Positions 47,653 to 57,712 of a stretch of DNA of 64,000 nucleotides are shown one piece after another (position 1 is the stretch's first letter; every line of letters starts with the position of its first letter). Location of the stretch: positions 793,626 to 857,625 of the forward strand of contig JNVV01000002.1 of assembly GCA_000733355.1 (NCBI GenBank), given 5' to 3'. This stretch comes from Falciphora oryzae (taxonomy: Eukaryota > Ascomycota > Sordariomycetes > Magnaporthales > Magnaporthaceae). The translations under genes and the position numbers were made by a program. The notes beneath the pieces were generated by a model. It searched no databases, was not told where the DNA came from, and saw only the letters and a program-made list of their open reading frames with translations.

Positions 47653-47702
47653 CCGCGTCTTCCGTGGTTACCACAAATCAGCTTAGCTTCGTGAGGGACT
47701 AA
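47649..47702 (+). promoter_or_regulatory. uORF 3, stop overlaps the main medA-like start
   Basis: ATG 47649-47651, 17 codons, TAA 47700-47702. The stop shares its last base with the main ATG 47702-47704, reading TAATG, an arrangement suited to termination-reinitiation. Confidence 0.55.
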
Positions 47703-50700
47703 TGGCCGTTTCCATGCAGCATCATCCCCACAACCCGCAGCAGCAAGGTCAAGCACCTTCACATATACAGCCACATCCTCGACCCTCGAGCATTGTGCAG
47801 CAGCATCATCCCCACGCTCCTCCCCAGCAGCAGCAACACTCGTCGCCCTACTCGTACCAGCACCAACATCAGCAGCAGCAACCAAACCAGACTAGTGGCG
47901 CTCAGCACACCCAGGACATACCTTATTACGCCCAGCAGAGCCCGTACAGCACACCCGGTGCAACTAGCGGATATACATCCGCAGGTGAGTCGCCCCCCCC
48001 TCCCAGTTGGATACGGTTACACGGGGACTTGGTTCGGCACACGTCTCACAGCACACTTGCCTGTACTTTGGGATTGACGCGTCTTTTTTCACCCCGCCCC
48101 TTCCTCACAGACACCTCAGAAATGATGGCCGCCGCGATGCCTCGACCTCCATACCCGCCCATGTCCTACCACACGCCACAGTCTAACTCGCCAGCCTCTG
48201 TCGCGTCACCTTCTGGCCACGATCAACAGCGGAGCATGTACGCACAACCGACATCACAGCTTCACCAGCAGTCCATGTACTATGGCCAGCAGGCGCAGTA
48301 CCCGCCGATGCCCACGCAGGCGCAAGCCTCGCCATACGGGCAGCACCCGCAGCAGTCGCACCAGAACATGACTTCGCAGCCGAGCATGATGATGTCGCAC
48401 AACAATGCCGCGCAGCACCAGATGAGCCAGCACGGACACGCAACACAACACGCGCAGGCAGGCATGACGGGTAGCCCGAGGCATCCCAAGATCGAAGCGC
48501 ACAGCATGCCGCCGCAACTACAGCGCCCAGGCCAGCCGTCGCCCATGTCGCAGTCGTCGATGCAGCAACAACAACCAATGGGTCAACAGCAGTCTCCTAT
48601 GGGCCAGCAGCAGAGCGCACAGAACGGCGCCCCCATGCAGAACGCGCAGGGTGTTGGAAGCGGCGCATCGGCTGTCAACCCTAACGCGGCTCCCGGCCCG
48701 ATCCCTGCCACTACTCCCTTGGTCGTGCGACAAGACCAGAACGGTGTTCAATGGATTGCGTTCGAGTACTCACGTGACCGCGTCAAGATGGAGTACACTA
48801 TCAGGTGCGACGTCGAGTCGGTCAACACGGAGGAGCTGTCGCCCGAGTTCAAGACGGACAACTGCGTCTACCCGAGGGCATGCGTGTCTAAGGATCAGTA
48901 CAGGGGCAACAGGCTGCAGTACGAGACGGAGTGCAACACGGTGGGCTGGGCGCTGGCGGAGCTCAACCCGCCCCTGCGCGGCAAGCGGGGTCTGATCCAA
49001 AGGGCGGTGGACAGCTGGCGCAACAGCAACCAGGACCCCAGGCTACGGAGCCGGCGCGTGCGGCGCATGGCAAAGATGACGAACCGGTCCAAGATGAACC
49101 CTCAGCCCGCTGGCGGCCACATGCCCGCTGGCCCCGGCGGACCGCCAGGGATGCCGGCTGCTCCGGGCTCCATGGGCCCTGGAGGTGCTGGTATGGGCAA
49201 GCCTGGCATGAACAGCATGGGCCAGATGCAGCACCACCATCACGCTCACGCCGACGGAAGTGGTCAGGGGAGCGGAGAAGAAGTCGGTATGTTTCACCAG
49301 ATGTGATTGAAGTACCTTCGTTGGCTTTCCTTTTCCTTTCTTTTTTTGAGACGATACACCCTTCGCGCAACATCTATACCATTATACCTGTGCTGCGAGT
49401 TCTCATATCCTCTTTCTTTTTTTTCTTTTTTTTTTTCTCTCTCTTCTCTCCCTCCATTGTCATTTTTCTGGTTTTTGTTTCTGGGTTTCTCAAAGTGTGT
49501 CTTTTTCCTCATCATCTTTGGGTCTTGTTTCTTGTTTTATACGGACGTCGGAAGACACCTGCGCAGCCCGTCCCTTTGTCGTTAAAATAGCGCTCGCAGC
49601 CACCCAAAAGCCAAAACGTCTCGAAGGTCACCGGCAGATATAGTGTCGGGGGTGACGTGAGACGCATTGTACATTACACACCATCTAGTCCTCAGCCCTG
49701 TCTTTGGGCTCTGTTGTTTTGGTGGTTTTCGCGCGCGTTGTCGATTTGGCGTTCTGGTACAAAAGAGCTTGGCTGTTGCATCGCATCTAGTCTGCATGCC
49801 TGCTTGCCTGTTCTGCCACCACGCCCTCTCGTTCTGCCGCAGACACTGCCTCACTCACATCCAAAATTGTCTTGCATACCTTACAGCCTTACTACCTTAC
49901 CTACATACACACGCACCCGCAGAAAAAAAAGGGGAGAAAAATAGGCATCGCTGCTTCAGCCCCGGTCTGCTCATTGTATCGCAAGTTTTGTTGTTGTTGT
50001 TGTTAGTTGCTCGCGCGCATACCATGGCTTTGTACCGGTTTTCCGTCGCTTCATAGCCCTTGGCATGCCCCCTTTTGTATCCAACGGGCTCCACACGCAC
50101 CTGCCAAGCCACGATTGGCACCTTCGGCTAACACCCCCTTGTTTCTAGGCGATGGAGACTCCTTTTCGGATGACCAACACCACCATCATCACCACCAGGC
50201 CCCCACCCAGGCGGGGTCACAGGACGACGTCCGCCAGACCCAGACCTTCAGCGGCTACGGTGCCTACCCGGGCAACGCGCCGTCCGGGTCGTCGTCGATG
50301 CCGTCCATCCACGACACGCTCCACCACGGCAGCAGCAGCGCCGTCGCCACGGCCCGCCGCCACAGCCGGGCCGACGACGAGCCCGAGGACCTGTTCCCGG
50401 ACATCCCCGAGGCCAAGAAGCGCAAGTTCATCCTGGTCGAGGACAGCGACCGGCAGTCGCGGCTCCGGGTGCGGGTGACGCTCGACGGCGTCGACACTCG
50501 CGAGATCCCGGACAGCTTCCGCAAGAACAGCTCCGTCTACCCGCGCTCCTACTTCCCGCGCGAGATGCAGAGCCCGCCGCCCAGCCCGACGGGTTCCAAG
50601 TTCTTCGTGGACGACCTGAGCGACGACGCCGCCGCCTCGGGTGGGGCCGAGGACGACGGCACCGCTGACACCGAGGGCCGCCGGGCGTCGAGGGGCGGCG

Positions 50701-51179
50701 CCGGGGCCCGGGGCCGGTCCATGGTCAAGGTCCCCATGTCGGACGGGACCGAGGGCGAGGTGGCCATCCCGAGGATGCGCCGGGCCTTCCGCGGCAAGGA
50801 GGTGCGGCTCAACGACCTCGGCTTCCGCATGGCCTGGCTCCAGAGCCGCGTGTTTGCCGGCCGGACCATCTTCCTCCAACGTGCCCGTAAGTTCCCTTGC
50901 GTGTTTTCTTGTTTCGAACTGACGGCCGCCAAGGCTGCTTGCCACCACCATCCGTCATGCAACCACATATCTTTTGTTTGTTGTTGACTCGGCACCACTG
51001 ACACATCCTCGGTCATCTTGTTAGTCGACTGCTATCGCAACAAGACTCGCACCGCCATCGAGTCGCTCATGCAGGACGTCAAGACGGTTAGCCCGCACTT
51101 CGAGACGCGCGTGGGCAAGCGCAAGTGGAACGAGAGGCTACGCCGAAGCGAGAAGAAGGACGACACTGAGTCGTCCTAA
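47702..51179 (+). CDS. medA: MedA/Acr1/Ren1-type developmental regulator (DUF8032-like core)
   Basis: Four exons, 47702-47984, 48111-49286, 50149-50886 and 51025-51179, give 783 residues with phase kept at every join. Residues 1-290 are Gln/His/Pro/Ser-rich and probably disordered. The conserved core is about 297-418 (NGVQWIAFEYSRDRVKMEYT, VYPRACVSKDQYRGNRLQYE, RGKRGLIQRAVDSWRNSNQD, basic RSRRVRRMAK). A second conserved block at about 574-632 (AKKRKFILVEDSDRQSRLRV, SSVYPRSYFPREM) and a third near 696-775 (RRAFRGKEVRLNDLGFRMAW, ALDCYRNKTRTAIESLMQD) complete the family pattern as I remember it. MedA of Aspergillus, Acr1 of Magnaporthe and Ren1 of Fusarium oxysporum control conidiophore morphogenesis; the nuclear role is inferred from basic motifs. 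The 862-bp intron at 49287-50148 is unusually long; its retention would truncate the protein at 49306. The family name is from recall, not from a search. Confidence 0.8.
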
Positions 51180-54100
51180 GCTCGTGATAGCCTCTCGTAT
51201 CCCATTTCCCTGCAACCCGGTGTCTGATCACCTGTAGGTACACGTACCTCGGGACATCTACTTGGACTTGGGGGTCCGTTCTTCTTTCTTCACGTCTCTT
51301 CACTCATCTACTCTTTTTGTCTGCATCTTGTCAAAGTTCAGCGCTTTCTTTTCTTCCAAAGCCATTTGTGTAGTGTTCTGTCTGTGTCCTGTGTCTTTGC
51401 GCTTTGTCCGTCATTGCTCGCATCAATCATTTTGTGGGTTGGCAGCGCTTTCTCCGCCTGCTTTTCTCTTGTTCCTCTTCTTGACGCTTTCCATCTTTTT
51501 TTTTCTGGTGCTTGCCCGGTTCTTTCGTTTTCTCCTTTCGCTTCATTTTCTTCGAAACCACCCTTGTTCTCTACGTCCTGCATATTCTCTCTTCCTCTCC
51601 GCTTGATATCCCCATGACGTTTGGCTGGATCGGGCAAGGCCGGGAAAAGGTATCTAAATTGGCGAAAAAGGGACATAAAAAACATGAGCGTTTTTGTGGG
51701 GGGTTTGGTTGCCTCCACGGAGGTTGTTTGGGGGCGCTTTTCTTTCCTCTTTTTCTTTTGGTTTCCTCTCCTTTTTCTCACCTCATTTGTCTCACGATTT
51801 CATTTCCTCAGCCCTTTCTCGTCCTTCTCTTGCCATCTTCTGTTGGCCTTTAGACCTTTGGTGCTTGGGTTGGTTGGTTGGTTGGTTCGTGGTTTGGCTG
51901 GCTATATGGGTTGGTGGCTCTTGACAAATGGCGGGAATGGCAGATAGACTTGACGCTTTTCTTTGATTTTCGGCCCTTTTGTGTTTTTTTTTCCCCCCAT
52001 TTCTTCTCTCCCCCATTTTCCACGCTCTCCCACTTCTTTCTAGACGGTTGCTGTTCCTCACCGAGCATATATCACGCTGAGGGCTTGCAAGGATGGATAT
52101 ATTCCCCTCACACCCCCCGGACTCGCGATCTCCTCTGCAAGGTTCTTTTTGATGCTGGGGAGACGGCCGGGCTGGGTATTGCTCTGCGATGCGCGCCACT
52201 TTTTGGCACACCCATGGGATGTGATGTCTGTCGGCGCATGATGATGCCCGACACGCCTAACCCACTTCTTTCTTCCCAAGATAACTCCTAAATACAACCA
52301 TTCTCCGGTCGTACTACCCATGTAAAGCTAGCTACTCTATGTCCGTGTATATGTGTTCATCGTCCTGTTTTATTTGTTTTTCCTGGACTGGACAAGACGG
52401 GCAATGGACATTGGCTGCCCGGTCCCCCGTCTCGACAGGGCCACGCGTTCCCCGGGTCTGGGATGTCGAGGTGGTCCGTCTCCCCGATGCATCGAACATC
52501 CCTTTCAGAGTTTTCCCTAGTCGGCTTCGTGCCACCCACCACAAAACTCTCCGCATCCTCGAGGGTTCCGGTCCAACGACTGGGGATGCCAGCGTTCGGC
52601 AGTGTCAGCGGCCGGGCGGGTGTTGTATCCAGGGTATGTAGCTTTGCAAACAGGCAGCTAGGTAAGGTAGGCAGACAGGTCCCGTACCCGATACATGGAT
52701 ACCTGTGGGCATGATGGTCAAGGCCAAGGAAGGGTAAGCAAGCTCAGAAAGAAAAAGAAAAGCTCCCAGCAAGGCAGGACCCTACCCCCAAAGCTCCCCT
52801 TCCCAGCTGATCGTCGGCTCCGCGGCGCTGGGACGCACGCAACGCGCGTGCCACCCCGGACAACACTCCGGGGATGACCGCCGGCAAGTCAAGAACGGCA
52901 AGGAGGAGGGTGTGTGTATATATATGTGTCTGGTTTTTGTCTACTAATTCGTTATTTCCCCGTGTAACAGGAACAGATCAGACAAAACGGACGAGGAGGG
53001 AAGCCGTTAGATACACACTCCCTCCCAGAATAAGCTCGGCGCTGACCTGCTCAAAAACTCGGTTCCCTTTCCACCTCCACACCCACCACACCTTTTTGGA
53101 ATTATAGAGTTTTGAATCTCGGTCCTCGGCCCGTTTTCGCTTACGGAAAAGGAAATCCGTTCGAAGGAATGGGGGGGTCTAGATTTTGTCGTGGCCGGGG
53201 CACGGGACGGTCCTCTCGACGGATACTGTGTGCTGAGGGTCCTCGATGGCCTGGAATCGCCACTTGCCGAGTTGTATCTCTACCAAATGTCACGGGGAAG
53301 AATAACGAAAGACTGGAGAGCCCAGGAAGCTCGAGTGTGAAAATGGGAAAANNNNNNNNNNNNNNNNNNNNNNNNNNNNNNNNNNNNNNNNNNNNNNNNN
53401 NNNNNNNNNNNNNNNNNNNNNNNNNNNNNNNNNNNNNNNNNNNNNNNNNNNNNNNNNNNNNNNNNNNNNNNNNNNNNNNNNNNNNNNNNNNNNNNNNNNN
53501 NNNNNNNNNNNNNNNNNNNNNNNNNNNNNNNNNNNNNNNNNNNNNNNNNNNNNNNNNNNNNCGAGATGTTTCTGGGACATTGGATACACGACCACACCAT
53601 CCCATTTTCCATTTTTTTTTTTTTCTCTCTTATCCCATTGTGCAGTTCGAATTCCGCCTCCGTCGCTCCTCGGGCATTCGGGTATCGGCTATGACGGCCG
53701 CGGCCGCGGCGGAGGGGGAAATGGGAAAAGAAGGGACGGGCGGAGGTTGAGGGGAGATTGCCCATTCGGAGCAGGGCTTGGCTTGATACAAAAAGCAACG
53801 AATACCAGACAAGGAAACGGACAGGCGGATCGACCGACTTTTGCCAGCAAGGGCAGCAAGCTTGGGATACGATGCCATGTCAAATCCCGAGCAAGACGTG
53901 TCTTGCCTGTCTTGTCTGGGCAGGGAGCCAGCCTCTGGGCGAGTCACATGAGTTGAATGCCACGTGCGAGCCCACGTTCCTCTGGGGGCGGCCTTCAACG
54001 GTGTTGCTTGAAAAGGCTGGCTCCATGCTCCATGACCCCTTGAATGGCCGCCGGGACGACCCGCCGCCGCTCGCGTGTATCCAAGGGCTATCCAAGGCAC

Positions 54101-54449
54101 TGGGTGGCTGGCACTTGGATAGTCCGCCGATCAAGATTTTCTGGGGAAAAAGGCATAAAAATTTAGATATCTATTTTAAACCCCTTAAAAAAAAAAAAAG
54201 CCACAAACACTTTCTCAACGTTATATAGAAGCCACCAAAGGATATCCAAATGAGCTCGCCTTGCCGCTTTTCGACTCTTCCAAACAAGGAGCCTGCTACA
54301 TAGTCGTCATCAAACGTGAAAATGTCATGAAACAGTCGTCAACATCGTGAGCGAGATATACAAGGAAGCCAAGCCAGCAACCCTCAAAAAAGATGAAAAC
54401 GTATGTACCCCGACCACAAGGGCGCGGTCAGACGGGCCGACAGGGCCTT
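51180..54449. other. Intergenic region, no gene seen
   Basis: About 3.3 kb. The left part is a T/pyrimidine-rich 3' flank of the medA-like gene (51270-52030), with a TTGG run at about 51870-51886. An N gap lies at 53352-53561. The right end is the 3' flank of the minus-strand gene ending at 54450. No coding frame is supported. Confidence 0.5.
53352..53561. other. Assembly gap (N run)
   Basis: 210 unknown bases in non-coding DNA. Confidence 0.99.
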
Positions 54450-57400
54450 TTAGGCGTTGTCGTCGCGAGACCGGTGGTGGTGGTGATGATGGTCGCGGTC
54501 GTCCTTGGACCTGTACCTGTCGTCGTCCCGCTCCCGATCCCTATCCTTGCCCCTTTCTCGGTCACGGTCTCGGTCCCGCCGGTCTCGGTCGCGGTCGCGG
54601 TCCCGCTCATCGTCGCGGTCTCGATCCCGATCCCGCTCACGCTCACGGTCCCGGGTTTGGGGCCGATCCCGAGTTCGGGGCCGTTCCCCACCGTCCCGCG
54701 TGCTGCGGTCAGCGTCGCGATCATCATCGTCGTCCCTGTCCCTCCGAGACCGATGTTTCCTCTTGTCGTCGTCTCGGTCCCGAGTCGAGGGCCGGTCCCG
54801 GTCACGCTCCCGATCTCTGTCTCGATCGCGGTCACGACCTTCCTCCTCGCGATCACGAGACTTCTCGTACTCTTTGCGTCTCATTTCTACAAGTCGAGAG
54901 CAGGATTAGTCTTCCGTGAGAACACTTGGTGATTATGGGGGTGGGTAAACTTACCTCGCAGCTGGGCAGTAGCGGTCGTGTACGCCTGGATCTCCTCGCG
55001 GCTGAGCACGCGAAGGACAATGACAAAGTCGTCCCGGACCTCGAAACGCTCCTTGCCAATGGTAAGGGCCTCTGGGTTGACGAGCTTGCGGTTGATCTTG
55101 GTCCAACGGGCACCGGGCGGGACGTCTTTCTTGGTCTTGTCGTCCTTGTGTGGTGCCACGCCTTCCCTCACAAAGTCGCCCGGCTCCGGGAACTTGGAGC
55201 TTGGCTTGAGGATGCCCCTGAGCGGCTTCTTCTCGTCCTTGTCGCGCGGCGGGGACACCACCCGGACTTGCTTCTCTTCGTGGGCAGGAGGCGCCAGGTC
55301 GCGACCCCGGCGGCTGTCCCCCTCCAAGCTGCCCGATCTGCGCGAGGGCGGTGTGCCGTCGCCACGGTGGGTGGCAGAAGCATCGCCGGGATGCGGCGGC
55401 GTTGTCCGCCGACGTTCGACAGACGGCTCCCTGATTGTGGGCCTTGGCGCTTCATTTTCCCTGTTGGCGGCGTCTCTAGCTGCAAGTTGAGCCTTGACGG
55501 CCTCCAGGTCGGCTGGATCCGATGGCCTGAAGGACCCGGAGTCCCGCTGTCGGCGGAATCGCCGGACGATTGGCTTGTTGTCGTCCGACGAGGAGCCCTG
55601 GGTGGTCAACGACGGCCTGTCTTTCTCCGTGGGTTCGGACGCGCTGGCATGCCGGTCGGTCGGCCTTTCCGCAGCGCGGGCTTCCGCGGGCTTCTCGACA
55701 ATCACGCCACGATCTGTCAGGTCGCCGCCATTGTGTCTAGCTTCGACATCGCGCCGCTCACGCTCACGCATCTCCCGTCTGCCCTCAGATTCGGGGCTAG
55801 GCTTCCTGCTGTTGTCCGATGGAGGGTCGATAATCTCCCATTCATCCTGGACATAGGCTTGCTTGTCGCTCATGTCCTTGACGGGCAGCTTCTCACCCGA
55901 GCCCTCACGCTTCTTGGTAGGTTCCTCGACACGGCGCCTAGGAGACTCGCGGTCCTCTTTTTCCGACTTCTCAGGCCGCTCCGCCTTGTCTGACTTCTCA
56001 GCCTTCTCGTCCTTGTCCTTCATTGCGGACCCTAGGCCGATCGAGGCAGCCGCGAGGCTCAGGCCGGCGGCCACCTTGTCCCGAACACGCCGTGGCTCGC
56101 GCTCGCTATCCTCTGGGCCCTCGCTCTTCTTTTCCTTGGTGATCTTGGCAACAGCATCGGCCGGTTCCTTGGGTGGCGCCTGTGCGTGCGGAGCCTGTGC
56201 GTGTGGCGCCTGTGCATCTCCACGTGGGCTCTCACGGCGGGGCTTGCCAGCCTCGGGCTCAGAACGGCGAGTCTCCTCCCGGACGGTGACTCGGCCGATG
56301 TCCTCGTCCGAGGTCCGCTTGCGGTCGGTCTCGTGATACTCCTTGCGGCGCTCTCGGCGTTCTCGTCGGCGATCGTCTTGCGGTTCACGGTCTCGCTCCC
56401 GATCGCGTTCTCTGTCTCGCTCCCTATCCCGGTCTCGATCGCGATCCCGATCAGGCTCACGACGAGCAGGCTCTGCAGGCTTACCCTCAGTCGCGAGACC
56501 GAATCCGCGCTGAGTAACTGCATCGACTTCACGCTCCCGGTCCTTGAGCTCCTTCTGGATAAGCTCGTCTTTCTGGCCACGGTAATAATCATCGCGAGCG
56601 CGGTCCCTGCTCACGTCTCTCTCCTGGTACAGCGAGACGGGCCGTGTGCGCGAGCTGCCCCTGACTCGCTTCGCAGGACTGTCCGGGGGCTCGAGGAGGC
56701 CGCCCTGGCGAATGGCAAGGCTGGGATCGATGGCGTGAGGCGCAGGCATACGGACTGGAGGCTGGTCGTAGACTCCGGCAGTGATGCCCTGGTTCATCTT
56801 GTCCAGGCCCCAGGTGGTCGGAGGCGGACCGCGGCCGCGCGGGGCGCCAATGTCGGCCGTCACGCTGACGGTGGGACGCTGATAACGGTCCATGCTCTCG
56901 CGGCGGCGGTGCAGGGGTCGCGAGTGCTCCAGGTCGTACCTGACCAGCTCGCTCGGGTTCGTGTACTCGACATCGGTGCTCTCGTAGTCAATGGGGCCAG
57001 CGCCGTTGGCCGGCATGTTGGCGTAGACCGACAGTGGCCGCCTGCGAAGCGAGTCGTGGCGCGAGGGGGCCCCATAGCGGTCCTCGCCCGACTGTCTGTC
57101 GCGGAGGCGCTTGTACTCGTCGTTGTCCAGGGCTGCGCTGAATGGCTGCAGCCCCTGCTGACCACCGTACGAGTGGCGTTGGCGGCTGCGCTGGCGTATC
57201 GAGGAGGCGGGCTGGGTGTAGTAGGCACCGTCGTCGCTGGCGCGGTAGCTGTCGCCGGCGCGGAAGGTGTCTCGGGTCGGGCTGGCGGTGCGGGCACCGG
57301 AGATATTAGAGGACATATTAGAGCCGTGTGAGGAGTGCGAGCCAGGGGCGGCGGGGCGGCCGGACGAAGGCATGGTGGTGACGATAATTGGCGGCTGATG

Positions 57401-57712
57401 GCTGTCGATGGTGGCGGAGCGGCGGTGACGGCCAACGCTGGGGGCTCTGAGGGTGGAAGGCCTCGTCGTCTGGGGATCGTTGGAGACGACGGCGTAGGTT
57501 GTGTGGGTGGTCGCGTGAGGTGAAGGCTGGGGGCGGTAGTCGGCCGTCTGGCCGCGGGGGGTCATCAGGTTCAGGTCGTAAAAGGGCGGTGCGGCGACGG
57601 GCGGCAGGTCACCGGTGTAAAGCGAGGTGAAACCATCTGCCGTCGCCCGGGCGGGGTTGTACGCGGGCGGCGAGCGTGGCCGTGGCACGCCGTACCTGTA
57701 GCGTTCCGCCAT
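54450..57712 (-). CDS. Large disordered DUF8035-like protein with Arg/Asp-rich tail
   Basis: Two exons, 57712-54955 and 54886-54450, join in phase (GTAAGT donor, TGTAG acceptor) to 1064 residues. The start is ATG 57712-57710 (MAERYRYGVPRPRSPPAYNP). Most of the protein is low-complexity, rich in Arg, Asp, Glu, Ser and Pro, with an RE/RD block at about 430-460 and many Ser/Pro sites. The one conserved globular-looking segment is about 865-935 (RWTKINRKLVNPEALTIGKE, RFEVRDDFVIVLRVLSREEI, EMRRKEYEKS), which resembles the fungal domain of unknown function DUF8035. After it the last about 130 residues are near-pure RD/RE repeats ending in a His run and SRDDNA. Alternating Arg-acidic tails occur in RNA-processing and nuclear-speckle proteins, so a nuclear or RNA-associated role is possible but not shown. 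No TM segment. Confidence 0.85.

Larger units (their letters stand above)
30469..47701. other. 17-kb gene-free region upstream of the medA-like gene
   Basis: No frame here exceeds chance expectation for GC-rich DNA, except frames that run through the N gap; none shows motifs or plausible multi-exon phase. Contents: a GA-rich microsatellite at 31276-31320, homopolymer A at 33856-33876, T at about 34843-34861 and 37849-37879, an N gap at 32339-32800, and from about 46.9 kb the probable leader of the medA-like gene. I saw no LTRs, terminal inverted repeats or transposase remnants, and no tRNA. Non-coding RNAs cannot be excluded by reading alone. Confidence 0.55.

Noticed and set aside
30469..47701. 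CRISPR arrays or tRNA genes in the gene-free region
   Set aside because: The organism is a eukaryote and no spacer-repeat structure exists. Isolated GTTCGA words were found without a matching A box or acceptor stem, so no tRNA is called.
56380..56460. Separate repeat element in the DUF8035-like gene
   Set aside because: The hexamer-like pattern is the coding sequence of an Arg/Asp/Glu block in an intact frame, not an inserted repeat.
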